A DNA stretch of 64,000 bases from Gnetum montanum (Eukaryota > Streptophyta > Gnetopsida > Gnetales > Gnetaceae). The translations under genes were made by a program, and so were the position numbers. This document shows positions 11,881 through 22,312 of this stretch, piece by piece; the stretch's first letter is position 1, and each line of letters begins with the position of its first letter. The notes under the pieces were generated by a model. That model saw only the letters and a list, made by a program, of their open reading frames with translations. It searched no databases and was not told the DNA's origin. The stretch spans positions 31,910 to 95,909 of the forward strand of contig MNCI01009599.1 of NCBI GenBank assembly GCA_015680685.1, in the 5' to 3' direction.

Positions 11881-12751
11881 TTCACCTTTCATAATATGAG
11901 GCAACATGTCATCATGTGTTATGCCCTAGACTTAAGTGTTGAAATGAAAATTAATTTTCAAGCTTCCCAAATCACCCTACTATCAGTGACACATTGCTTT
12001 GTTGGTTAGAGCATGTGGCTTATTATTTGCAAGTCATAGGTTTGATTTCAACAAGTAGGTTGATTTGACACCATTATGTTTTGCTTAAGTTCAACGAAAG
12101 TATCACGTTGGCTATATGTCCTAAGGATACATATAGCCATCTATTTCCACCTCAACAATGACTTGTTATGAGCTATTAGCCTACTAGTAAGGGCCTTGGC
12201 CTGGTAATCCCAGGTCACAAATTAATTCTACTAGGCAACACTGAGTTATAAATTAAAATGAAAAAGAATTTTGTAAAAAGGAAATCTAAAAATGGTTCGA
12301 TAAATCCAAAGAGTCTCAATGGATGTAAATAAAAATTTCAGTTTCGATTATGGATTTGATTTTAACGGGCAATACTAACTTATAAAGTTCTAATTAGACT
12401 ATATGTCTTGGGGATAAATATTGTTAAAAATTGTTTCCAACACCAGCTCCCACCCCCTCCCCCAAAAAAATCTATTTCCAATTATGAACCCCCCTCCATG
12501 AGCCCTAACCCATCCAATTCTGAACCCCACTCCCACTACTGCAACCCCCCTTTCTCGTGATAGGTAAGTACTAGTAAGGGGACTGCTTCATGCCTAGAAA
12601 ATAAAATTACCCTAACATATCAAAAACCACAGCTGTCTTCACATGTTTCACCTTTCATAATATGAGGCAAAATGTCATCGTGTGTTATGTCCTAGACTTA
12701 AATGTTGAAATGAAAATTAATTTCCAAGCTTCCCGAATAACCCTACTATTG
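11881..12751. repeat. Dispersed direct repeat, two copies about 105 bp
   Basis: Copy 1 at 11881-11987 and copy 2 at 12647-12751 share TTCACCTTTCATAATATGAG, then ATGTCATC, GTGTTATG, CCTAGACTTAA and AAGCTTCCC. The SINE-like unit at 11990-12080 begins just after copy 1 and is absent after copy 2. The space between holds a pyrimidine-rich tract (12440-12550) and no gene. Confidence 0.6.
11990..12080 (+). repeat. tRNA-derived SINE-like head
   Basis: An A-box-like segment (TGGTTAGAGCATGTGG, 12004-12019) and a B-box-like segment (GGTTTGATTTC, 12039-12049) sit 36 bp apart, the spacing of a tRNA gene's internal RNA polymerase III promoter. The outer parts do not form an acceptor stem, so a SINE head or a dead tRNA is more likely than a working tRNA. 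Confidence 0.4.
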
Positions 12752-13703
12752 ATAATAGAATTATAAAATGTAAAGAGCATGGTATTTTACTGCAATGCTA
12801 TGCTAGATCAATATTCTAAAACACAATACACTTTTGGTTGAAGAAAAAAGCAAAAGATATTTTTCTTCCAACACATACCATAATTGCATTGTGCCTTTGA
12901 TTGATAAGTTCTTCAATTGTCTTCATTAAGTTTCAGATGTTGTACTTTAAATCCTAAATAATGTCAATTTAATATTCCAGCTACAAAATTATCTCCTTTT
13001 CCAAAAGGATGCTAGTAATAAACTCATCCAAATGACATTCAAACAACTATTTTTCTTACACTTGTTCCACCAAATCTCCAATGCAACATTATCACAGGAC
13101 ACAAATCCATGTTTTGATCCATAATGCTCCTAACAGTAACACTACAAGTTCTAAAATCTAATTTAGCTACACTAGTCTGTATAATGAAGAACATCTTTTA
13201 CTTACTGGAAACAATGTGATTTTCAAAAAAGGTGTGGGCAGAAAGCATATTCAGATAAATTCAATGCCCAATTTAGAATCTAGATCTTTCTCACAATTAC
13301 AGTTGAAAGATGTGCATTAAACAGAGGATTGCAAGTAGATTGAGAGCCTTGTTTGATTAAAAGAAAAAGTTAGAAGGAAACTATATTAGCCTGAGAAATC
13401 AAAAAATAGTTATTTTGTTCTATTATGCAACCAACTCTTTTTTGTGGGTGTACAGTGTGGGGTCCTAGACTTGCTGCAGATATTGGAACTTCTTCTGTCC
13501 ATAGAAGAAGTTCAGATGTATTTTTTGGTAAAGAATTTCAGGTTAAAAGGTAGGTACAATATGATTTACTGCTTCTTAAAGCATATATGATGCCTTTAGA
13601 GATAGAAGCTCTTTGTTAATTTGCAACATATGTTCATAGTCTCTCTTGTAGTACAACAACTAAATGTTCAAAAGAAGTCTTAGTTAATAAACAACAAAAA
13701 GGG

Positions 13704-14470
13704 TGTGTAATACCCCTAGGATTTTTAGAATCATTAACATTTTTATCTTTTACCTTCTCATTGGTTTTGTAGTTCCTGATTGGCATAATAGAAGGTCTTG
13801 TACATTTGATTTATCTCTAATATGCAATACTTTATCATTTTATTATTATTTTGGCATTTTTGGCATAAGACTTAATAATTGGTGTAATCGCACTTTGATT
13901 TTCTTTTAATGAGTCTCACTTCTTTGCAATTATGTTTGACATTATTTTATATTTTTTCTTTATTTGCATGAGACTTCATTAATCGTTTAACCATGGATGA
14001 GACTTAATTATTAGTTAATTTAGCTTGAGACCCTACTAATGTGATTTCTATTTAACAAGTCTCATCTCTTTGTATTTGTGATTAATATAAGATTTTATAA
14101 TTCATTGTATTTTGATTATTATCTTATGATGCTAAGCTTGTTGTCTCTAAATAAGGACAAGATGACTAGATGTAGGCTCTACTAAAGATGATGTTTATCT
14201 TTATCTTGAATCTATCACATGATACAAGTCAAATAATAAGTCTTAGTTTACAATTTTCTAGAAGCCATGTACATATATTTGCAATTTGGCCTTTATAAGC
14301 AAGTTATGGGTTCCTCTCTTGACCAACATTTTCCATTCGTGTGTTTTTCTATCTTAAGCTTGTTGGTGCTTTGCACTTGGAAACTCGAGAGGCTTGTTCA
14401 TCAACAAGGAATATCTTGTTGATTCAAAAAGGTAGTAGATCTATTCTTTGTTTAAAACTCCTTTGGTCTA
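13704..14470 (+). repeat. Probable plus-strand LTR
   Basis: Starts TGTAATACCCC, a common start of plant Ty3/gypsy LTRs, directly after a purine-rich AACAACAAAAAGGGTG that could be the polypurine tract. Contains AT-rich U3-like sequence and a stretch around 14290-14390 that looks like R/U5. No matching second copy was found in the window, so the right end is not fixed. Confidence 0.35.
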
Positions 14471-14472
14471 AT

Positions 14473-14928
14473 GCTAATGTTTCTTCTTAATACCTTTTTT
14501 AAGTCCTATGGTTACTAGAGTTACCTTAGCTGTCAAATCTTCGAGGATAGCAACTGCTTTAGATGTGGTGGAAGCTGCATAAGACGCAAGCAATGTCACC
14601 TCAACAACAGCAAATAGTCTTGACATGGTATAGGGTATATACAAGGTTGAGTAACAAATTAGCAGTGGTTAGTCTCAACATGGTATGGGACACTGGTGAG
14701 GCTAATGTTTCTTCTTAATACCTTTTTTAAGTCCTATGGTTACTAGAGTTACCTTAGCTGTCAAATCTTCGAGGATAGCAACCGCTTTAGATGTGGTGGA
14801 AGCTGCATAAGACGCAAGCAATGTCACCTCAACAACAACAAATAGTCTTGACATGGTATAGGGTATATACAAGGTTGAGTAACAAATTAGCAGTGGTTAG
14901 TCTCAACATGGTATGGGACACTGGTGAG
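14473..14928 (+). repeat. Near-perfect 228-bp tandem duplication
   Basis: Unit 1 is 14473-14700 and unit 2 is 14701-14928. By eye they differ at two positions only (AACTGC vs AACCGC; CAACAGC vs CAACAAC). A possible gag-like reading is too broken to name. The identity contrasts with the heavily decayed surroundings. Confidence 0.85.
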
Positions 14929-15317
14929 GCTAAGTTAGGTGTCTTGGAAGCTGGTGTGCACATGCAATCCTTATGAATTCTAATGAGCTGTCAATCCTTC
15001 AGGGAGACTCAAAACTAGTTACCTAGGGATACACCTAGATGAGACTTATACCAAGTTAGTCCAGGAGAAAAGTGGAATTAGGCTCAAGATTGTAGTCAAC
15101 AAGTTACTAAGATGAAAAGGAGCACTAGAGATGATGAGGACATCACCTAGCCCATGTAAATTCCTCAATAAACTGTGATTGTGTGTGTGTTCCTTGTAGT
15201 TTAGGTGTGTTGTATGTTTTTGTATTGTTTTCCATGTTTCAAGGATAAAAGAAGACAACTAGAGTTGTATTTGGCTTATTGGGATTCTGAGGAAGAAGTC
15301 TTGGTTTTGGTAGTTCT

Positions 15318-15560
15318 ACCCTAGAAGATGTCTCCCTGCAAGACAAGACATCTCTTCCAAGAGATAGACATCTCCAAGGTTAGATCAATGTCTCCTATGT
15401 TTTACTGAAACTTGGGAGAGACATCTACTTCTTGGAGAAGACATCTCCTCTGAAGCTGAGATATCTCCTATGGCTAAAAGACATCTCCTATAGAAACAAG
15501 ATGTCTCTTTTGATTTTTGTGGCTCTTGGTTGGGATGCCTCCCACACATCCAAGACATCT
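15318..15560. repeat. Cluster of about ten GACATCTCC-like motifs
   Basis: The motif AGACATCTCC, or its near variants and reverse form GATGTCTC, recurs about ten times in 240 bp at irregular spacing. A TATA-like GTTATATACA follows at about 15624, then a purine-rich GGAGGAGAGAG stretch. The arrangement suggests an LTR U3 enhancer followed by a promoter. No coding sequence. Confidence 0.55.
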
Positions 15561-15955
15561 CCTATGTTTGGAACAACATCCATAAATTTGGATTTTGGGC
15601 ACTAAAAGATTCCGAAAAGGTTATATACAGGCATCAAGGCCTTTCATTTGGAGGAGGAGAGTCCAAGAGAATAGAGAGAGGGTGTGATGTATAAGTGAGA
15701 GAAGAAAGGAGAGAGGGAAATTAAGTTCCCATTAAGCTTCCATATTGTAAGGCTTTATAGCCATTTAAGTATGAATGTGTTGTTGGGATTTCTTAAGCTC
15801 TTGTTTATCCTAGGCATTAGCTTTCAGCTTTGTATTTCTCTATCATGTTCTAGCAAGAATAAAAAACTATTTTTCTTTCTTATGTCAATTGAATTTGCAA
15901 GTTCGAAGGCTAAATCTACAATTTTGGGTTAGTAAAGATTGGTCCTCACCAAGAA

Positions 15956-16250
15956 GTGATTGTAGTGGTCCCTATCATGCAATTTGGGCTTCAAGAACTT
16001 CCTACTTGGGTCACATGACTACTACAAGCCTATCGAGGTTACCTAGTAGTACAATCATTGGATACTGCCATTAGAGACCAAGTGATGATGAAATGCAGGT
16101 TACCTGGCTAATAAGGAGCAATAGAGGTGATTGTGATGGCCTCTATCATGCAATTTGGGCTTTAAGAACTTTCTGCTTGGGCCACAAGACGATTGCAAGC
16201 CTATTGAGGTTACTCGATAGCACAATCACTGGATATTGCCATTGAAGACC
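15956..16250 (+). repeat. Imperfect tandem repeat, period about 171 bp
   Basis: GTGATTGTAGTGG at 15956 and GTGATTGTGATGG at 16127 each begin a block that continues TATCATGCAATTTGGGCTT, AAGAACTT, CTTGGG and CAAGCCTAT, and reaches GGATA(C/T)TGCCATT. The second unit is incomplete at its right end. A perfect 18-bp doublet (GTAGGAGCTAAGATAGTG) follows at 16305-16322 and 16323-16340. Confidence 0.65.
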
Positions 16251-16465
16251 AACATCAATGAGGATGGTACATGTAAGCTATGCCATTTGCTATTATTTGT
16301 TACAGTAGGAGCTAAGATAGTGGTAGGAGCTAAGATAGTGGCCTCCGAAAATCTTGTTAGTAGGATCTAAGATTTCATTGTTGGTTAGTCAACCTATGGT
16401 CAACTTAACGTTAGACTATATACCTGATAAAGTCAAATTTCGTCACAATGCGACATCACAGCAAC

Positions 16466-16560
16466 GACGTCGTATCAACAATGTCATTGATATGATGTCA
16501 CTACACATGATACGTCATTGTTGATACGATGTCTCAAGATGTGTAAACCCCTATAAATAC
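16466..16560 (+). promoter_or_regulatory. LTR-like promoter: inverted ACGTC motifs and TATA box
   Basis: An 18-bp inverted repeat (GACGTCGTATCAACAATG at 16466-16483; partner at 16516-16533 with one mismatch) contains CGTCA/TGACG-type cores of the sort bound by plant bZIP factors. A clear TATA box CTATAAATAC at 16551-16560 follows. It probably belongs to an LTR fragment in the WD40 intron. Bases 16561-17793 hold AT-rich LTR or leader-like sequence with no recognised coding domain. Confidence 0.45.
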
Positions 16561-17793
16561 AACACTTGGGGACACAATCCAACAACTTTTCATTCCACTA
16601 GTGATGGAACTCTTGTAGTTTGATTTCTTAGACTTAGACTTAGTGATAGAGAGTGAATGCCCACAATGTGATGTGTGATAGTTGAACAATGTCTTTATTA
16701 GAACAAGTTGTACTTGGGCATGAGTTGTGACAACAATAAAGATCAAGACTATTTCCCATCATTGCAGCATTCCCTTAGTTTCTTTTGTTTACTTAACATA
16801 ATTTTCACTATTTTACTAGCTTAAGACTTTACTATCTCAAGCACTTTATTTCTACTTGTCAATAGTAAGCGGTATGGATACAATTGATTTCGAGCGCTAA
16901 GTGTGATGGTTTGGTAACCCCAATAGTATTATTGCTTGGTTTGCCTAGTAGCATAATACTTGGTAATCCCAATGACAATAAATGAGCCCAAGGCGTGTCT
17001 GGTAAATCAGGAACAATTATCCACCGCGATAGGCTAAAATAGGTTTATGCTTACTTAGTTAGCTAGACTTGATATTTTTCAATCATGTTTACAACTAGGT
17101 GTTATTTGAGCCTTACAACATCAGTTATCATATGCCTCACTGAGAGCTAAGCCATACACATTGTACCTCACTAGCTCAAGGTGGGAAGATAGCAATCACA
17201 AGCTTAAACTCAATTACTAGCATAATAACAATGTCCATCTACAGATTACAATTGGGTCACACGTGAACACTCATGACTTGTATGGTTAAGTGTTGGATGC
17301 TCCACTGCTCATCATTCTAAAAGTCTTATGTCGTAAGTCTATTTTATATTGGTGAATCCAACAATATAATCTAACACTTTGCTTGTGGCTATAATGGTCC
17401 ACTCCAGTCATGCCTTGTAAGGGACAACAAGGTAGATCTCCTACATGATGATACATGCAATTGAAGCTAGTACAAATGCTAGAGGTATGAGGACAACGTA
17501 ACTAGTGCAACATGATGGTTGAAGATTGAAGAACCTAATTGCTGAAAATTTTCTATGATGTTGTACTACTTACACTCATGTTATAAGGGTCAAGTCTGAT
17601 TTTCCTGTAATGGTTCCCCCTGATCCCTTTCTTTTTGTTGTAATTGATGTAATGATTGGGGGAGCATAATGCTTGGGATGTGTTTGCTAGTTTGGGTTCT
17701 AAGTTTAAGAAATTAATGGTAAAAAAATTAAGAAAGGGATAATCAAGGAAACTAAGAGAAATTAATTAAAAGAGTTAAGCTAAATTTTGGGGC

Positions 17794-18306
17794 ATGACAG
17801 GGTTCCACAAGGGAATGATTTGGCTCAAAAAATGGAACATTGAGATGCATATTCTACATTGTGATATAAGACAGCTCTGTAAGAGTATTAGAAACAAGGC
17901 ACTTTTGCACATGTGGAGTAACCCAATAGGAAAGAAACAATTCTACTTAGACAACATTAGAGGAGGCATCAACAAAAAAGCAGCTTATTTATCTACTCCT
18001 ACATCCTATCACCTATGATGTTAAATTAGTCAAGCAAGATTGAGCTCCCATTATTTTAAATTGAAACTAGTAAATCGGTCTAGATTCCAAGAGAAAAGAG
18101 GACCTATTGTTTATGCAATTGAAGATGAGCATCACATATTCTTGGAATGTCCTGTTCTTGTACAAAGTCACCACAAATGGCAAATTATAGCTAATAGTTT
18201 AATTGAGCTTTTCGAAAGAGCACCAAGTAAACTTAGCAACTTTATTAATGAAGTGTTTGCAGTATATTTCTTCTGTCCAATAGGTCCTAAGGGTCTCCAT
18301 AGGTAA
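17794..18306 (+). pseudogene. LINE-like C-terminal fragment
   Basis: Frames at 17794-18018 and 18040-18306 read into each other with a stop between. The right part contains SSHYFKLKLVNRSRFQEKRG, then AIEDEHHIFLECPVL. The pattern (S-H, GR-like, basic, then IEDEHH and a Cys-Pro) matches the C-terminal motif found after the RT in several LINE-type elements, normally preceded by a C-x2-C that is absent here. The left part has no clear assignment. No start or end of an element is visible. It lies about 60 bp downstream of WD40 exon 2, inside the intron. Confidence 0.35.
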
Positions 18307-18363
18307 TAAAAAGCATTTAAATTTCAGTTTCAGAATCAAAAATACATATACAACTTCACTAAC

Positions 18364-18520
18364 CATGTGTTGGTGACCATCTCACAGCATTTACAGCCTT
18401 AGTCTGACCAACCAAACTCACTGATTCCTTCTTTGGAATGCCACTGGCCGTTTGCGAACTGCTCGAACGTGCCATAATACGTGAGGGCAGCTTCACAACA
18501 GAAACGCTACCTACCCAATA
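18364..18520 (-). other. WD40 gene, exon 2
   Basis: Begins after TTTTAAGTGCAG (18521 side) and encodes YWVGSVSVVKLPSR, a Ser-rich stretch, then KKESVSLVGQTKAVNAVRWS. Related proteins carry a VSL-GHTKAVNA-W-S-TH segment here, the first WD40 blade. The donor ATG/GTTAGT at 18364/18363 splits a Gly codon and matches exon 3 exactly. This makes the long-intron model well supported. Confidence 0.7.
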
Positions 18521-21516
18521 CTGCACTTAAAAGTAGTTTAAGTCAGGATATCATCATGGAACCGATCAAACAAATTATAGCATTTTCCGATAAATAATAG
18601 ACACATTCAAATGAATAGTCATTCTAATTTATGAGGGATGAATCTACATAGCAAAGGATACGAAATGACTAATACATAACAGTTCTAACAAAAAAAATTA
18701 TGTTAGAAAGTGTACTAACTTCCGCTCCAATCCATATAGCTGAAGCAGACAAAATAACTGAAAAATAGAACTTGTACTGTCTGGAATCGTCGATGCCCGG
18801 CTGGAATGAAAAAGGCACCAAGAGATCCGCAGACAGGCACAGAGACCCTACCTTCACTTGAGGGCGAACTGAAATTGACGAAGGTAGAGTACCTTGGGTG
18901 GTCCGCATGCAGATCAAACAAGGATTTCCCCAGACGTATGCCAATGCGCAATACACTAGGTTATATATAAACGGTGTAATAAATGTAAACCAGAACGCAA
19001 ACATGCAGGAATGTAAACAAGCGGTAAACAAGAACGAACGAAAACTGTAACAAATCTTAGCCAAAAATGCAAGAACGAATAAGAACTGTAACAAATCTTG
19101 GCCAAAAATACAACAATATTATTGCATAATAAAAATTACAATGCACCGGTCTAGACACAGTTGTGGATCTGACACAACGCGGACGCAGAGCCCCAGTGGA
19201 TGCGGAGGGGTGATGGTATGCTGGTTTGGGCTATAGGCACAGCGTGAAGACTGTATGCTCAGCGTGCGGGGTAGAAGTCCAGCGTGCAAAGTGGGTGTTC
19301 TGGATGTTCTCAGTGTGGATTCTCCAATTTTTTTTGCCCAGATTCTTCAATTTTCCAACCCTGATCTGGTCAAAAATCGGGGTTTTTGTACAAGTTTGGG
19401 CGTTAAATTCGGATCTGAGATGGGATGATTGGTTGTGGGATGCGGGAATTTTGGATCGGGTGACATGTGGAGCGTCAACTGGGTGCAAAAGAATGAAGCT
19501 TTACAAGTGTGCAGCATGCCAACGTGTACACGCTGGGCGTCTACGCCCCACATACTAGACAACGTGTGGACAAGCATGAAGAATTTCTGACCAAAGTTCG
19601 AACTATGACACTAGTTTTTAGCATGGATCTGGATGCCTGATGTCTTGAGGATGCTGCCTGTCGATTTTGGGCTCATTTGACCTTGATTTGATAGGGCTTT
19701 AGGAGGCTCCAAGAGTGTACCCGCTGGGCGTGCAGGCCAGCGTGTGGGCATGAAAACTGTAGTTTTGGAGCCTAATCTTGTACACTGAAGTTGGATCCTT
19801 GTTGCCTAAGTGTTGCTAGTTCTCCAGGGCGTCTGGGGGCTCATTTTGGCTTCATTTTGACTGAGTTTTGGGCATGTTTCTAGTGTGCACGTTGTGCTGT
19901 ATGCCGGGCGTGCACGCTGGGCATGCAGGGCCAAGAATGACCCTTCTGATGCCAAAAATTGATGTCTCTGGAGCCTGTGGTCTTGTAGATTCATTGACCA
20001 TGCCTTCAGGGTTGACTCCATGTCAAAATCTTGCCTAAAATGCCCAATCAACCTTGTTCAAAGTGGTGCATGCTGGGCTGCACGCTGGGCGTGCAGGCCT
20101 GCGTACAGGCATGAAACTGCCACTTTTCAAGGTCAAAACTTGATTTTTGGGAGCCCAGGATGATGTCTGATGGTTTCCCTGCCTCTGGGAATTGATTGCC
20201 TGTGAAGACCGTGGTTTGAGTACCTGTTTTGGTCTGTCTATGACGGTACACGCTGGGCGTGCAGGCCAGCGTGCAGGCATGAAAACCCATCACTTGGAGC
20301 CTAAAACATGATTTTCAGGAGCCTAAGAGCTGCTAGGGACCTTGGGGAAGGTCTTGGGTGGTCTAGACCTTCAATTTTGGCCTGTTTGGAGAAGTTTTTG
20401 GAACTCAACAGTTACTGCATGCTGAGCTGCACGCTGAGCATGCAGGCCTGTGTGCAAGAAGTATATTTAGTCAAAACTAAGTGTTTTGAGTTTAAAATTT
20501 GCAATCCTTGTTGCCAGATGTTGATATAGTCTCCAATGGATCTTAGGGAACTTTTAGTTGCTTGATTCAACTCCGTTTGATGCTGTTTATGAAATTTGCA
20601 AGTTTCGGTCATGCTGGGAAGCATCATGACTTAGCTTGATTCTTGTCTGAAAGTGCTGGGCCCAAATTTTTGTGGTGTTTCAGAACTTATATCAAAATAA
20701 ATTAGAACATAAAGGAGCGAAAGGAGTTCAAAACACTAACCTAGCAAAAAACTGAAAAAGCATATAAAGAGCGAATGCAAAAGCAGAGGGAAAAAAAACA
20801 ATCGAGATATCATAAGGAGAAAATATCTTTAAAAGACTGACAAATTGGAATAGAATTCCTAAATGGCGCATGAACTATAAAAGCAAGCTGTGATGTGATG
20901 CTGCATAATGATCTGCGTCGTTGCTGTCTGTTTTTAACCTAGGTTTCCTGTTGGGTTGGCTCTCCACTTCAGTCATAACAAATTTTGGTTTCGAAAGTGG
21001 GCAATCGATTGAATGAGCGACCTTGCCGCGCGGTTTCGTCTTCCATCTTATGCTCTGAATTAGGTAGTTGGAAGCTCTCTCCCTTCTTTTGCATCGCCTT
21101 CCTGTAAGGTGGCTTTTAAAAGTTGTATTTCTCTCCCTTCTTAATTTGTTCACCAGACTTTCTCTCAAAGGAAAAAAAAGGCCGACAAAACAATTTAACC
21201 AAGGTATAACGCTTCGCCATTCGAAACAACAAACAAAGCATAGAAGAACTACAGAAAACAATAAATTTTAAGGCAGAATAAAATTCAACTTTCAAAAAAT
21301 ATAACCGCAGATAGACGTGAAAAATGAGAACCAAAGCAGAGGACTGAAGCGAATAAAACGCTCGCCAATGAACCTCAAAGAATTGAAGAACTACCGTAAA
21401 GCAATCGGACGAAGAGATACTTCTTATAAAAAAGAATATGGAAAGCAGCTGCAGATGTTAGCAATATCAACATATAAATTCGCATGAATCGCACTGGAAT
21501 AATAGTAGAAAAAAAC
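18521..21516 (-). other. WD40 gene, intron 1 (about 3.0 kb)
   Basis: Bounded by the exon 1 donor CTCAAG/GTTTTT and the exon 2 acceptor GTGCAG/TATTGG. It contains the diverged GC-rich tandem array at 19200-20640. The flanks (18521-19200 and 20640-21516) show open frames such as 20875-21261 on the minus strand, but nothing I recognise as an exon. Confidence 0.55.
19200..20640. repeat. Diverged tandem repeat, period about 180 bp
   Basis: The core CGCTGGGCGTGCAGGCC, or a close variant, appears near 19531, 19722, 19901, 20083, 20251 and 20431, spacings of about 168-191 bp. Each core is followed by (GCG)TGCAGGCATGAAAA-like and GGAGCCTAA-like segments. GC content is well above the surroundings. The core contains GCACGC/GCGTGC inverted halves. 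Open frames on both strands reflect base composition, not genes. Confidence 0.7.
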
Positions 21517-21835
21517 CTTGAGATGAGGAAGGTAAGGCCAGCGGTTGCTCAATTGACAAGGATGAATTTGACGCGGAAGCTGAAGCCAATGCTGCTCGTT
21601 CCGTTTGGAAACATAGCGGTGGAGAGGCAACGAGGAAGAACTTTGTTGCGGAGCCTGGTGGCCGCCAATGCTGAAGCTATTTTTGTTCGAAAGCCTTTGT
21701 CGCTTTCCCTGTCTGCACCGAAGCGAAGCCGATTTGTGCTGTCCTCGTGAGCCATGGAGCGATTCGGCTTGGCATTTCGGAAATTGGTCGATGTTTTCTT
21801 CTTCGTCGGAATGGTAGGCTGGCTAACGGATCCAT
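21517..21835 (-). other. WD40 gene, exon 1
   Basis: ATG at 21835-21833 starts MDPLAS. After one extra base the frame continues YHSDEEENIDQFPKCQAE, then a basic/Ser-rich region and LPLHRYVSKRNEQHW, ending HLK at the CTCAAG/GTTTTT donor in phase 0. The MD-L...AY-S-DEEE start and the RYVSKR motif match my memory of plant WDR25-like N-termini. From TAC to the donor is exactly 300 nt. The one-base offset after MDPLAS is either a frameshift or a different start that I cannot identify. The GC-rich upstream sequence (21836-21960) is probably promoter/5' UTR. Confidence 0.6.
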
Positions 21836-22009
21836 GCCAGGTCCTGCACCTAGGCTCCGCTAGTCTGCTTTCACCGTTACAAATGTTGCATTAAAGTCGG
21901 ACTTTTCATTACTTTTGGCAGACGGGCTTCTCACTGCTTGCGGAGGAAGCAACGAGGAGTTTTTGTGCTCAAATTTTATTTTTTTGGTTTAAGAGGAAAC
22001 TTGGAGTGA

Positions 22010-22312
22010 TGGGAAGGTGTTTGTTTTTCACCTCTTGAGATATGGGTTTGACCTTGAGTGAAGTCACTCAAGCAAAAGGTTAGGCTTTCCCTTAGCCACG
22101 TCTCGTTCAAGACCTACTTTTGACTTTGTGAGATGAACATTTAACCTCTAGATAGTGGTCCAAGAAACTTAGGACAACACCCCTATTTTGTTGAAACAAG
22201 GCTAAGATGATGATGATGATGAATTTAGCATTGGGCACTAGAATCGAACCCATGATATGGAGATTTCATATCAAGAGTCTGACCATGAGGCTAACACCTC
22301 CTATTTAGAACT
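22010..22312 (-). repeat. tRNA-derived SINE, minus strand
   Basis: On the minus strand the 5' end (22312) reads GGAGGTGTTAGCCTCATGGT, containing an A box. The B box GGTTCGATTCT lies at 22249-22239. Spacing suits an RNA polymerase III promoter. No matching acceptor stem closes the structure, and a body containing (ATC)n (22204-22220) continues to about 22010, so a SINE is more likely than a tRNA gene. Confidence 0.5.

Larger units (their letters stand above)
3816..18363 (-). other. WD40 gene, intron 2 (about 14.5 kb)
   Basis: Donor ATG/GTTAGT at 18364/18363 and acceptor CTTTAG/GTCAC at 3816/3815 join two exons in frame, so everything between is intron. Contents, listed separately: LINE ORF1 remnants, LTR element C, SINE-like units, LTR fragments, tandem repeats and a LINE-like fragment. 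Stretch 3816-6400 shows only AT-rich sequence with a poly-T-rich tract near 4908-4945. A stretch near 4610-4700 resembles generic LTR-edge sequence but cannot be assigned. Confidence 0.65.
2854..21835 (-). pseudogene. WD40-repeat gene, plant WDR25-like, four exons, probably disabled
   Basis: Four exons read in order on the minus strand: exon 1 21835-21517, exon 2 18520-18364, exon 3 3815-3328, exon 4 about 3240-2854. Exon 1 to 2 joins in phase 0. Exon 2 to 3 joins inside a Gly codon (ACACATG plus GTCAC gives T-H-G-H). Together they encode a low-complexity N-terminus followed by WD40 repeats, with hallmarks LASGGMDAVAYIWNVW, SGGSNGTLRLWDI, IVVWDVRTQ and CSWDGSVSVFE. Length is about 430 codons, close to plant homologues as I remember them. 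WDR25-type proteins are poorly characterised WD40 scaffolds related to splicing factor PRP17. Three apparent lesions are present: a one-base frameshift near codon 7, TGA at 3501-3499, and no AG at the expected exon 4 acceptor. A functional allele elsewhere is possible. Confidence 0.7.

Noticed and set aside
18669-19094. Minus-strand open frame upstream of WD40 exon 2
   Set aside because: Considered as an extra WD40 exon, but its sequence does not match and exon 1 was found at 21517-21835.
19226-20529. Several open frames on both strands
   Set aside because: All lie in the GC-rich tandem array and appear on both strands, as expected from composition.
20875-21261. 128-codon minus-strand open frame in WD40 intron 1
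   Set aside because: No resemblance to the WD40 gene or any family, and it is not needed because exons 1 and 2 join in phase.
22236-22312. Possible tRNA gene
   Set aside because: A and B boxes are present but the ends cannot pair as an acceptor stem.
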